A DNA stretch of 64,000 bases from positions 289,001 through 353,000 of the forward strand of contig BSBM01002108.1 in NCBI GenBank assembly GCA_027924585.1, in the 5' to 3' direction. Each line of letters starts with the position of its first letter. Position 1 is the stretch's first letter. The stretch is from Larix kaempferi (taxonomy: Eukaryota > Streptophyta > Pinopsida > Pinales > Pinaceae). The notes beneath the pieces were generated by a model. It saw only the letters and a program-made list of their open reading frames with translations, was not told where the DNA came from and did not search any database. The translations under genes were made by a program, and so were the position numbers. This document shows positions 21,905 to 33,128 of this stretch, piece after piece.

Positions 21905-24004
21905 GGAGAGAGCTTCTCATTGTAAAGGGACTTGTGGCTCTGGATTATTGGAATAGAAAATTATTATTGCATCTATCTCCAGTGTTGTGGTGAATTTTTT
22001 TGGTGTTCGTTCGTTGGTTCTTCCTTTGCACTGAGTTATTGGAGATCTTGTTTGCCATATCTTTTGTACCACGTTTTTGCATCTACAGGTGGAGGCCGAT
22101 TTGCTTTGAGGAGGAAGTATTGGTAGGGGAGGACTCTCCCTACTTCTTCTTTGGATCTCTTCATTGGTAACAGGGAGTATTACTGTCCCAGGACCTTCTA
22201 TTCTATGTTATCATTGCATTTTACTTGTATTTCCTCCATACTTGGCCTCTCTGATTGAAATCGATTTTCCTTGGATTGACAGGTAGAGGAGGGCGCACTT
22301 GTGGGCTAGGGCATCAATTTGGAAAGAAAAATCAACAATCTCTCATTTTATCTCTACGGGAATCTTCCTCAACATCAAAGCATCTCTCTTCATCACTCAG
22401 GTATGATCTCAAGGTAAGTTCTATCTCCATGATCTATCCACTTGTCTAAAATATTTAAAACCCTAATCAAGCAAAACCCCATTTTTACTTTTTTTTTTAG
22501 ATCTACTAAGATCTAGTGGCTTCTTGGACAAGAAATTTAAAACCCACCTCTATAGTATCCACGGCATCTCGGATCTATAGTTTGGTGAGGATTGGCCTCA
22601 ATTTGACCCTCTTCCCAAGGCATTTAGCCTCTCCAAGTAAGGACGCACTTCCTAGTTTGGGTGGGTTGACCTAGATCTAGTACGTGGGTAGTTGAGATTC
22701 CACTCGATTCGTGATCTACACATCCAATAACCTACCCCCAGATTGTCACTTTTCTGATTTCTACCTTATGGGCCCTATTCCACATTTTAAGGGATTTAAT
22801 CCCATTTTTTGGACCATTTGGTATCTTAAAACTCAGATCTAGTAAGATCTAGCCATCGGATTGCTGTGAAATTATAGATCCATACTCTCACTTGCCTAAA
22901 CTACTTGGATCTAAAATTTGGATGCCATTGGACTTGTCTTGATTGATTTATCCCACTTTTTAGCCTCCTTGGGTAAAGTCGCACCACCTTGGAGAAGTGA
23001 GTTGGTCCACTTCTAGGACATGGGTACTTGAGATTTCAGTGGATTTGGAACGGGCATAATTCAAAACCTAGGTCTAGTGTGTCTCTTCATCAAATCTTGC
23101 CTTGGGGATAGCATTCCTTGTTTTAAGGGATTGTGGTCCACTTAGGTCAAACCTAGATCTAGACCTATTCATCCATCAAGAATTTAATTGCCCACTTGTC
23201 TCATACAATAGGAGTTATCAATCACAAGTTAATTACACTTTGACTCCATTATCCCAATTCCCAAGGCACTGGTCTCTCTCCAAGTCAATTCGACTTTCCT
23301 AGATTGTTGGATTAACTTATGGTTTGACACTTGTGTGGTGAACTAAACCCTTTGATGTCATCATGTATCATGATCAAGCTTGTCACTTGTACTAGTTATC
23401 CCCAATTCAACCCTTAAACTACCCTGCATTGGAAACGGTTCCCAAGGTAGTGGATTTTGTCACATTGAACTAGTACATAAATCTTGGATCCTATTTCACA
23501 AATCATAAGTCACTTTCACATCAATAAATGAACCAAAGCTGTAATCATTGAACCCCTCATTTGTCTTGTGACTTCATCCTAAGGTCTAAGATAAACCATA
23601 CACCCTACTTCACTTAGAATTAACTTGATTTGGTGTATTGGTTTTGATCTCTCCTGTCGAGAGTAGATCGGGTCTCCCCCTTTGTTGTCTGGGCTAGATA
23701 ACATAAAGTGAAGGTTGCCTCGACTGGCGTGACAACCATATATTGGACGTCGAGGTGATCGTGGTTGTACCTTTTGAGTTGCCCTTCCCTATTGCCATCC
23801 ATGAGTGGATACATCCATAGGGGTAACTACAGTTTAGGTGATAACGGTATCCATAAGACTTTTTACTGTGTGGACACTTTTTCTTTTTGTTGAGTCTAGA
23901 TTGCCTTAGGATTGTTTTATTCTATTTTTTAATTAAGAATATCATTTTAAACACATCCTTTTATCAAATTCTTAGAAGTGGCTACTCTCCCAATCCGCCA
24001 GTCA
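21897..24004 (+). repeat. Probable 3' part of a long Gypsy LTR (Gyp-1)
   Basis: TATTTAAA at 21897-21904 followed by GGAGAGAGCTTCTCATTGTA resembles the core promoter and transcript start of plant Gypsy LTRs. The stretch ends CCAGTCA at 24004, directly before TGGTGGCAGCGAGGTGAG, which looks like a tRNA primer site. Between lie diverged repeats of an AAGGCA...CTCTCCAAGT...CTTCCTAG block near 22617 and 23262, with a weaker one near 22960. The LTR start was not found and there is no 3' copy in the window, so the call is tentative. Confidence 0.4.
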
Positions 24005-24121
24005 TGGTGGCAGCGAGGTGAGTAACCAGAAAATGAAGGTCATGCTACATTGTAGAGACAGATACAAAAACCACATCCTAATGACTTAAAAACATAACTG
24101 ATTTTAAAATCAATTAATATA

Positions 24122-25491
24122 ACTAGAGAAGAACAACATCAAACAAACCCTGAGAATTCATCGTCACATCGTAAACTGAATATAGACATAGTCGATGGTC
24201 TTACTCTAGTTGAAATTGAAACATTGAAAAATCACACAAATGCTCACGTAATTCTAGCTTTGATGAGTCTTTCAGAACCAGTTGTACTTACTATCCATGA
24301 ATCACTGGGTGATATCAAACCTCTTTATGAAAGTTTTCAGAATGACATGCAAAATTCAACAAGTGACCCTATGGATTCATCAAGAGTACAAGGGACTACA
24401 TCATCACAACATCAAACAATTGTTAGAGGTAGAAATACTTCCAATTTGGCCTCTACATCAATCACAACATTTAGTATACTTGTTATTAGCACAAGGTCAA
24501 CCAACACTTCAGTTCCAGTTGGTACAATTTCGGGTTCCAATCCCCGAAGTACATCCACTTTGTCTGCAGGAATCCCTACTAAGCGGTGTTCCTTACCAAA
24601 CATTATTTTTTCATATGGTTTGGCTAATCAAGGTCAAAAAATTCAAGGAGTAAACCAAAATCCTCTTGGTATGCCCAACACTTGTCCAAATTCTACTTCT
24701 GGGGGCAACCCTTCACCATGGAATGGTAATATTCCTGGAGGAAGCAATGAACCATGGAACATTTATGCCAGGGTTTATTCTCCTCAGATTAGTGGAAATT
24801 CCCTGGGGGGTTATCCTCTGAATTATCCTAGCACAATTCCTAGGGGCAATCCACCTATCAACCCCATTCTAAAATGGAGTGAGGAGGTTTCAAGGAGTAT
24901 CCAATATTCTTGGGGCCCACCACGCAAGGAGGAAATCAACCTTGGAATGCTTATCAAAACCAAGGAAATAATCAATGGTATGGTCAGATTCGAGAAAGTA
25001 ACCAATATTTGTTGGGCCTACCTCCGCAAGGGGAAAATACATCCATCCATCCTGTTCCACCATGGAATGGACATCATTCAGGAAGTAACCAATCTTTTTG
25101 GATGCAACCTCCACAAGGAGGCAATCAACCTTGGAATTATTTTCAATCCCAAGTTCAACCGCCATGGTGTGGTTGGGATCTAGGAAGTAACCAATATTCT
25201 TGGGCCTCACCTCCGCAAGGATGCAATCCACTCATTGGTCATGTTACAAGAAGTACCCAATCTTCTTAGGGTCATTATCTGCAAAGGGGAAACCCATCTT
25301 GGAATTTTATCACACCCAAGGACCACATCAATGGAATTGTTAGGTTCTAGAAAATAACCAATATTTTTGGGCCTAACCCCACAAGGGGGAAATCCAACCA
25401 TTAACCCCATTTCGAAATCATTGGAGTGGTTAGGTTCTAGGAAGTAACCAATATTTTTGGAACCAACCTGCAAAACCTGTGTTTGATCCAT
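24122..25491 (+). pseudogene. Gag-like low-complexity pseudogene with tandem repeats (Gyp-1)
   Basis: Open from about 24122 through 25183 with no clear ATG (TREEQHQTNPENSSSHRKLN onward). The N-terminal part (VEIETLKNHTNAHVILALM) is non-repetitive, followed by Ser/Thr-rich sequence and then Gly/Asn/Pro/Trp repeats. Around 24900 the repeat frame changes, and 24910-25269 reads PPQGGNQPWNAYQNQ and MQPPQGGNQPWNYFQ. The repeat continues with stops to about 25470. Position after a primer-site-like sequence suggests a Gypsy gag, but no capsid or zinc-knuckle motif was seen. The family is not recognised. Confidence 0.4.
24880..25470 (+). repeat. Coding tandem repeat, roughly 100 bp period, about 7 copies
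   Basis: AGTAACCAATATT-like sequence recurs at about 24892, 24995, 25083, 25188, 25251, 25348 and 25444, each followed by CTTGGGCC-like and CCACAAGGGGGAAA-like blocks. Unit protein: SNQYxWxxPPQGGNQPWN. Spacing is mostly 88-105 bp with one shorter step of 63. Confidence 0.75.
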
Positions 25492-25604
25492 CTAGGACAC
25501 CACATGGATCTCATGCCAATGATATGATGGATTCCGTCAACCAACTTGAGCAGATTACCCAACATTTGGGATAAGTTTCTATTCAGAATTCACAACCCAC
25601 AGCT

Positions 25605-25817
25605 GGTCAGGTAATGCATCAAACTGTTAATCCTTCCAACACATCTGACATCTTCATAGTCTCATCAATAGACCTTAGAGGAAAGAAGAATAAGTATAAG
25701 GGTAAGAAAAGTGCTAATCCTTCCCAGAATTCTGAAATCCTTATAGTCCAATCCGAAGACCTTAGGGAAAAGAATAAGAAATACAAGAGTAGGAAAAATG
25801 CTAACTCTGGGAAATGA
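25605..25817 (+). pseudogene. Continuation of the Gyp-1 low-complexity ORF, Lys-rich
   Basis: Sixty-seven codons from ATG 25614 with two imperfect repeats of 34 residues: SDIFIVSSIDLRGKKNKYKG and SEILIVQSEDLREKNKKYKS. Strongly basic. Probably the C-terminal part of the preceding ORF. The plus-strand frame may continue to about 25980, where it meets the NLR remnant. Confidence 0.35.
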
Positions 25818-25959
25818 AAGGCACCAAACATGATTCAATGCAGTGGGAAACAAAAACCCACTATTTTGACACCGGTCTCCCTGCAAGGGGGAAATGATCC
25901 CAATGCCAATGTCTTCACTCATTCTGATTCTAGTTCCACACTTAACTCAAGTACACCCG

Positions 25960-27772
25960 CGTCAAGTGTGTCAATGAAGTAAGTTCAGATATTTCATGTG
26001 GAATCACCATTAATAACCTATCATAGTCAGTTATATTAAAATACTTGATGTTTTTAAGCTGTCCAAGGTGTTGTAGTTTCGCCCACTGACGTTGGGATTT
26101 AACTTACTCTACCATTGCAGGACATATCGAGAACCTTGAGAGACGTAAGGCCGACTAGAAATCCTGATGGAACCACACTAATTCTATTGTCACATAATAT
26201 GAGACTCACCAGTATTGGACATCGAAACTCACTGGGGAGATTTTCAATCCCATTCCCGCTAAGTGATATCCTCTTTCAATCCTTGATATCCTCTTGCATT
26301 CCTTGCATTTCCTTGAATAAACAATTGTGCTCCTTCTCGAAAATATGTATTTCCATCTCATGAATAACATCGTGATCTCTTATACTGCATTGAAATGAAG
26401 AGTTCCATCCACAATATTGGATCTCATCATTACATGCAGTTTGGAAGAAGCGATGATCCAGAAGAAGGTTAACGTAGGTGCGACCAATGGCCATGTCCAT
26501 TAAATGGGTTTCCTATTTTCTCCGGACGAACCCCTTTGCAATCCACATTTGCACTAGATGCTCCACATTTATTTCTTCATATTCCATATAGATGGCAGAA
26601 TATAGCAAGCAATTCTTGAGATCTGAAGTGGGAAAAGCATCATAACTTTGATAGAGTTGTTCCAACCCTTTTGCGCTGAAAGATGGAATTAGATCTGTGT
26701 GAATTATAATGTGATGACTAGTACTAACAAATATTGAGAAGTCTCTTAGAATTTCTTGAAAGAGGCAATAAAAAGTGCCTTTCATTCGTTGATTTCTTTG
26801 GAGACTCTCCCTAGGTTTCCCATGTGATGGATTATGGTTTTGGCCTATGCAAGGCAATCATGCAGTAGTTGCAACCAAATATTGAGGATCTGAGGGCCCG
26901 CTTTCTGTTCATCTTGGAAGAATATGACACTTATATCGAGAAGAATATTGAGCATAGCCCTCAATTCAGTTTGCAGAGTGTGACGCTTTTCCTCCTCTTG
27001 AATAACATCCACTATCACTGGGATGATCAGAGCAATGAATGGAGAGATCACAACCTCGATAGAACTAGGAAATACTGAAATTTCTTTTTGAGGGCCTTGA
27101 AAGATGCAATTAAAAAATATCTTCCATTCTTTGATTTGTTTCGATAGTCTCCCCAGATTTCAGATGAGACAGTCGACAGACCATTGTCGTTGCGGTAGAT
27201 CAGAGAGACGGAGTATGCATGTGGCTCGTGTAAGGGAATTATGCAGCAGTTGTAACCAAATCTTGAGGTTCTCAGGGCCCGTTTATGTTGATATTGGAGG
27301 ACGACACTTATATCAATCAGAATATTGAGCATAGGCCTCAATTCAGCTTGCAGAATTTGACGCTTTTCCTGCTCTTGAATAACATCCTCCATCACTAGGA
27401 TGACTAAAGCAATGAATGGAGTGATGACCACCTCACTAGCACTAGAAAATATTGAAAAATATAGATGAAATCCTTGAAAGAGGGAATCAAAAAGTACCTT
27501 CCATTCTTTGATTTCTTTAGAGAGTCTCCCCTGGTTGCACATGATGAGACAGTCAGAGCGCTAGAGTAGGATTTTGGCATGTGTAAGGAAATTATGCATC
27601 AGTTGCAGCCATATCTTCATGGTCTCCCAGGCCGCTTCAGGTAGGTGATCTTTGAATTCAGTGGTAATATAGCGCAGAAGACATTCCATAGACGTCAAAT
27701 CAGTTTTCAAAATGTGATTGTTTTCATCGTCATCAATAATATGGCAACGTTTCTTATGGTGATGACATCCAT
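25960..27772 (-). pseudogene. NLR (CC-NB-LRR) disease-resistance gene remnant
   Basis: Minus strand, from a likely ATG at 27772 (MDVITIRNVAILL). A coiled-coil-like block (HILKTDLTSMECLLRYI, IWLQLMHNFLTHAK) is followed by two further related blocks near 27250-27545 and 26845-27180 (DVIQEQEKRQILQAELRPML; DVIQEEEKRHTLQTELRAML). At 26513-26640 is the ARC2 region SYDAFPTSDLKNCLLYSAIY and VEHLVQMWIAKGFV. After an in-frame TAG come a degraded MHD motif (RDHDVIHEMEIHI, about 26350-26390) and, by frame change, leucine-rich repeats (PILVSLILCDNRISVVPSGF, LTSLKVLDMSCN; EISELTSLTHL) to about 25960. NLRs sense pathogens. The P-loop and kinase-2 nucleotide-binding motifs are missing, so it is dead. Confidence 0.75.
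26845..27730 (-). repeat. Repeated coiled-coil segment in the NLR remnant
   Basis: Three related blocks. The two downstream ones each read (N)xGRLSKxIKEWK, PFIALVI, DVIQExEKR, LQxELRxMLNIL; a fourth partial start (NLGRVSKEIN) lies near 26830. The repeat step is about 370 bp. The blocks have diverged independently, so the amplification is old. Confidence 0.6.
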
Positions 27773-27783
27773 GGATTTCTTAT

Positions 27784-28720
27784 TCAAGGGAAAAAAACAC
27801 CGCGCAGTAAAAAAAATGAACTACGCAGTAAGTATATATATACTTTCCTTCGCTTTGGACTTCGACATACAATATAAAATTCCAACGTTTACTTCTCTAA
27901 GGACTTCACTTCGCCGATCATATACTTCGCGGAACACTAGCTTTGCGGAACATTAACTTTGCATAAATTAACTTCGCATTTCGCGTAACTTTTACTTCGC
28001 AAACTTATTTAACTTTGCGGAGATTCAACTTTGACAAACCCACTCTTAAACAAACTTTACATTAAAAATATAAATAAGTTTCACCACCGTGAAATATTTG
28101 GGAAAACTTGATTTCTTTTACAGATCATAAATGTAAACAACATTTACACAAGTAAATCTGGAGAAGATGTGCGACATGCAATATTCAACATTCTTGAGAA
28201 TGAATACATAAAACTATAGACTTATATATTACTGTAGCAAAACAGGGAAAGTTGGCCGCATTACACAGAGGTGGAATTTACTTCGATCTTTCACCTTTTA
28301 CAGAGCTTGGGCTCTTAATACATTTCGCAACAATGAGCTTGGGCTCACAAACACATCGCAAACCTTTTATTCTTCTCCTTACTCTCTTGCTCTCTCTTCC
28401 TCTCTTCCTCTCTTTCTTTATTACTCTCTGTGTGTTTTTCATTTCTTCTTCTTCTACATATACACATACTTGATTTTGATTCACCTGGAAGCTACCGAGT
28501 TACATTAAAGACTGTAATTAATTTATACCTAAGAATTTGACTTGCAAAATACAAACGCAACTGAATAAATACAAGGAAGTGTGCACAAAGCCTTCTGACA
28601 GACTGAATTACTATCTGGAATCTCTACGGCTCTACGGACTAACAAAAAGGTAGACTGAGTGACTGATAGAGTTGGTGCATACTAGATACGCAATCAGCTC
28701 GTAATTACATTTTCCCAACA
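27784..28720 (-). repeat. 3' LTR of Cop-C
   Basis: About 937 bp ending CATTTTCCCAACA. Contains the decayed ACTTYGCGG array near 27890-28030, where many CpG have become TpG relative to the 5' LTR. The element-strand U3 faces the internal region. Confidence 0.85.
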
Positions 28721-28732
28721 CTCCCCCTTAAT
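28721..28732 (-). other. Polypurine tract of Cop-C
   Basis: Element strand ATTAAGGGGGAG directly before TGTTGGGAAAATG of the 3' LTR. Confidence 0.8.
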
Positions 28733-28815
28733 TATGAGCGGATGGGGATCATTAAACAAAAATAAAATTTTACAAAATGTTTCACAGATGAAACATGCTC
28801 TGTGCATGACGAAGT

Positions 28816-29770
28816 TCATTGTGTAGAACTTGTCACTCCTAAATAGTTTCGCAGATATTGAAATGTGTCCTTTGCCAATGGTTTTTTAAATATGTCTACT
28901 ACCTGATCTTCAAACCTGCAAAATTCTAAACAGATTTCTTTGTTATTTATCAATTCTATGATAAAATGATACCTTGTGTTGATGTGCTTGGTTCTCTTGT
29001 GAAACACATGATTCTTTGACATCGCGATAGATGAATTGTTGTCGCAGTAAATGGTTGTGGGTTCTTGCTGGTTCTGCGAGAGATCACCTAACATCCTCTG
29101 CATCCAAACGGCTTTACATGCAGCGCTTGTAGCTGCAACATACTCTTCTTCTGCTGAAGAAAGAGTTACTATGGGTTGTTTCTTTGAATCCCATGATACA
29201 CCACATGTTCCTAAATTATATGTATTCCCATATGTACTTTTTCTATCATCTATGCTGCCTCCATTGTCGCTGTCAGTGTATCCAATAAGTTTGAAATTTT
29301 TTGAGGTTGAATACATAATACCAAAATCTTTTGTTCCACTTACATACCTCAGAATTCTTTTACCTGCTTGCCAATGATATGATTTTGGTGACTCCATAAA
29401 TATTAATATTAAACTGACTCCATACATGATGTCTAGCCTTGTTGCAGTAAGATACATAAGGCTTCCAACGAGCCTTTTGAATAGCGTAGGATCTACATTG
29501 GATCCATCATCATCCTTGCTCAATTTCAAACATGTTATCACTGGAGTTGGTGCTATCTTATAGTTTAACATCTTAAATATGTTCAAGACTTCATTTGCAT
29601 ACTTCGACTGAGATATAAATATTTCATTTTTAGACTGTTGGACTTCAATGCCCATAAAATACTTCATAATCCCCAAATTAGTCATTTCAACTTCACTTTC
29701 CATGACTGATCTAAAATCCTCTATGCCAAAATCACCAGTAAATATTAAATCATCTACATATTGGAAGGCA
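28816..29770 (-). pseudogene. Cop-C RT end and RNase H
   Basis: An open stretch of 295 codons (28816-29703), extended upstream in frame to include FQYVDDLIFTGDFG, the RT catalytic box with both aspartates. Then NLGIMKYFMGIEVQQSKNEI, VGSLMYLTATRLDIMYGVS, ILRYVSGTKDFGI, GYTDSDNGGS, TLSSAEEEYVAATSAACKA, IYCDNNSSIAMSKN and RTKHINTRYHFI, the RNase H domain and Pol C-terminus. This is the best preserved part of Cop-C. Confidence 0.9.
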
Positions 29771-29771
29771 A

Positions 29772-30412
29772 TTAGCTTATTACCTTGTTTATTGATTTTG
29801 TGTACAACATTGGTTCACATTCACTTCTGTGAAATCCATTCTGAATGATGTAAGACTCAATGCGACTGTACCAATCTCTAGGATCTTGCTTCAAACCATA
29901 GAGTGTCTTTTTCATCCTGCATACTTTGTGTCCTTGTCCTGGGACTTCATAGCCTTGTGGATGCTCTACATATACTTCTTCCTCCAAATACCATTTAAAA
30001 ATGCAAACTTAACATCCATTTGGTAAACAGGCCATGTCTTATGTGCTGTGATGGCCATAATTGTTTTGATAGTGTCCATTCGTGCCACAGGTGAAAAATT
30101 TTCATTGAAGTCTATGCTAAGCTGCTGTGTGAACCCTCTTGCTACCAATATTTCCTTGTGCTTCTGCACATTTCCATTTTCATCTTTCTTGGTATTATAA
30201 ATCCATTTGATGCTTATCACATCCTTGTCGATAGGAACATCGACTAATTCCCATGTTTGATTCTTCTCAATGCATTCCATTTCTTCATCCATGGCTTGTG
30301 CCCAAACGTTATCTTCGCCAGCTTCTTCAAATGTTAGTGGATCATTAATTTGAGAAAATAGTGCAAAAAATGAGAATGAATTGGGTGTACCAATCTCATA
30401 TATCTCACACAT
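29772..30412 (-). pseudogene. Cop-C reverse transcriptase N-terminal part
   Basis: Two overlapping frames. 29966-30412 has EMECIEKNQTWELVDVPIDK, ISIKWIYNTKKDENGN, FSPVARMDTIKTIMAI and PVYQMDVKFAFLNG. 29772-29987 continues with EEEVYVEHPQGYEVPGQGHK and MKKTLYGLKQDPRDWYSRIE. A frameshift near 29980 (in the FLNG to EEEVYVEHPQG step) separates them. Confidence 0.88.
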
Positions 30413-31485
30413 ACTTCTTGTCTTTGTTGGAGTTGTTGATGTCGAACTCTGTGAACTACTTGATGGATTTTGTTGCGCTCTCGGTGTGCTTGTCGGAGTA
30501 GCTTGAACTGCGACTTATGCCGGAGTTCCTTGTGCTGAAACATGTTGCATTGTACTGGGGGTAGACGGAGCTGCAACATTATGGCTAACATGTGGAGTTT
30601 CAACCACATCCTCTGTCATGTCATCATGTTCGACACGTGACACGATTTTAACATTATTCTCTACGGTTCCATCCCATGCTTCATTTTCTACAAACTGAAC
30701 ATCTCGACTGATAATAACTTTTCTTGTGACAGGGTCATACAACTTGTGTGCTTTTGTGTCTTTAGAATACCCAATAAAAATACATTTTTGTCCTTTATTG
30801 TCTAATTTCCTTCTCATCTCATCTGGAACATGTGCGTATGTGACACAACCAAAAATGTTTAAATGCGAAACACATTATTTCATATATGTGCAGGCTTCCT
30901 GCAGAACTTTGTTCTTCACACTCTTTGTTTGACATCGATTCATGATGTATACAGTAGTTGCCTCTACCTCAGCCCAGTATTCATTTGACAGATGCATAGC
31001 TTCCAACATACTACACGCCCTCTCCATAATGGGTCTATTCTTCCTCTCCGCGATACCATTCTGTTGTGGTGTATATCGCGTAGTGAATTTCCCGTGTATG
31101 CCATGATTTTTACAAAAGTTTAAAAAAATGAAGCATACTCACCACCTCTATCTATTATTAAGATCTTGATGTTGTAAGCACTTTACTTCTCCACAAGTGC
31201 CTTGAACTACTGAAAACATGCAAACGCATTAGATTTATGTTTTAGAAAATATATCCAGGTTTTTCTTATGAAATCATCAAAAAATGTGAGGAGGTAAGTG
31301 CATCCTCCCATGGATGGTGTTTGCATTTGTCCACAAATATCAGATTGCACAATTTCAAGTGATGTGCGAGCTCTATATGACTTTCCAACTGGAAAAGTCT
31401 CTATGTGTTGTTTGCCAAAAATACAACCTTCACGAATTCTTTCTAGTTTTTCAATCAATGGTAATCCTTTCACCATATCCTTCAT
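30413..31485 (-). pseudogene. Cop-C integrase (broken)
   Basis: Three pieces. 31207-31485 holds the end of the zinc-binding part and start of the core (GCIFGKQHIETFPVGK, VQSDICGQMQTPSMGG, TYLLTFFDDFIRKTWIYFLK). About 30920-31130 has the TPQQNGIAERKNRPIMERA motif with the catalytic Glu and HLSNEYWAEVEAT. 30515-30817 has the post-core region MRRKLDNKGQKCIFIGYSKD and VTRKVIISRDVQFVENEAWD, then a low-complexity linker. The second catalytic Asp region near 31150 is decayed. Confidence 0.82.
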
Positions 31486-31789
31486 GTGCAGTAGCTTCAG
31501 CCCACCAAAATTCAGATGTCCAAATTTGAAGTGCTACAACTAGGATTCATCTCGTATTTCTGATTGAAACGCTACTTGCATTTCTTTGTCGTTGTCTTTT
31601 TCTTGCTTGTCGTAGTGAATGTCTACTTCTTTACTTTCTTCTTTGAATGCAGCTCCAGAATTTCCATTCTAACTTCCATGAACAAGTTGAGTTATTTTTC
31701 ATTTTATGTATGGACTTATCCTCAAAGGAAACAAACAATTTCTTGGCATCTGCACTTCAGCTATTAAGCGATTTCTTGGATATATGTCC

Positions 31790-33070
31790 TTAATCAGACA
31801 ATGTTGTCATATGAACTCTATAACCTTTTTCTATCAGTTGTCCAATGCTCATCAAATTATGCTTCAAAACTTGAACATAATAAACATCAAGCATAAATTT
31901 ATGCTCCCCCTGTCTGGTTAGAATATCAAGAGTACCCTTACCCAAAAAAAATGACTTGAATATTATTTCCAAGTGTGACATCAGTTTGAACTGATTTATC
32001 TAGACTAGAGAATAGATTTAAATTACCAGTCATATGATTGCTACAGCCTGAATCTAAATACCATATGTCATATGTCATTTGGACGTTCTTGGATAACTGC
32101 ATTCAAGTGGAGATGAACATGGTAAGAACAATGAGCTGGTTGAAGTGCCAGTGTTTCTTGACTGTGTTTGAACTTGCTTTCCTTGGTCATACTGCTTCTT
32201 CTTGCATTCATATGCAAAGTGTCCAAACCTGTTACAGTAATGACATTGAATTTTTTATTTATCATACATGTGTCCACTTGGATGACTGAGGATTTGATTT
32301 TGACCTCTACTAGCAACATATGCAGGGTTGCTGCTACGACCTCCTCTGAAAGAACTTCTTCCTCTTCCTCTAGAGTTTGATCTTCCCCTGCCTCTTCCAT
32401 GACTTATGAATGACTGTGCTGCAAATGCACCTTCTAATGAGGTATTTGATCTGTTGATTCTATGTTCATGATTGAGGAGTGAGGATTGCAACTCATCAAT
32501 AGTAAATTGGGAAAGATCTTTGTTTTTCTCTAGGGTAACAACTAAGAATTCAAATTTTTGAGGAAGACTTCTAAGAATTTTTTCAACAACTCTTTGGTCA
32601 CTTAAATTTTCTCCATGAGATTTTCTTTGATTAATGAGACCAATAAATCGAGTATAAAATGATTCAGATGACTATGTATCTTTCATTGACAGAGATTCAA
32701 AATCTCTTCTAAGGACTTGTAGTTTGGCAGTCCTTACCTTGTTCAAACCTTGATAGGAAGTTTCCAGTGTATCCTGTGCTTCCTTAGCTGTCTGTGCTGT
32801 TGCTAATCTTGGGAGTATGGATTCATGTGTTTCTTGATTTATGTAGAATAATGCCTTTCCATCTTTCTTCCTATGTCCCCTCAAGACATCCTTCTCAGCT
32901 TGTGTGAGATTGTTATATGCTACCAGATATGCTAGTTCTACATAGCCATTTTGGACTATTTCCCATACATCTTGATCTATGAACAAATCTTTCATAGTTA
33001 GAGACCAATATTCATAATTTTTTTCATGAAAAGATTGGAGTTTGCAAATTACCGGAAGTGGAATCCATTC
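31790..33070 (-). pseudogene. Cop-C gag and protease region (broken)
   Basis: From about 33070: QSFHEKNYEYWSLTMKDLFI, then 32672-32995 with a UBN2-type Gag (AKEAQDTLETSYQG, QVLRRDFESLSMK). After a stop the frame continues: VEKILRSLPQKFEFLVVTLE, an Arg/Gly/Ser-rich box (HGRGRGRSNSRGRGRSSFRG near 32350-32410) and a zinc knuckle CHYCNRFGHFAYEC near 32200-32240. 31790-31981 reads LDVYYVQVLKHNLMSIGQLI, the region after protease. No clear protease active site was read. Confidence 0.8.
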
Positions 33071-33128
33071 TTAACTTTAATTTCTTTTCCTTTTTTGTAA
33101 ATAGAGTTTTTATTCTCCATAAACCATA

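Noticed and set aside
24823-25491. Minus-strand open frames across 24823-25491
   Set aside because: Antisense of the repeated gag-like ORF; they reflect the 100-bp repeat.
28252-28473. Small plus-strand ORF MAALHRGGIYF, repeated at 33598
   Set aside because: It occurs in both Cop-C LTRs, antisense to the element, and differs by frameshifts; no sign of coding constraint.
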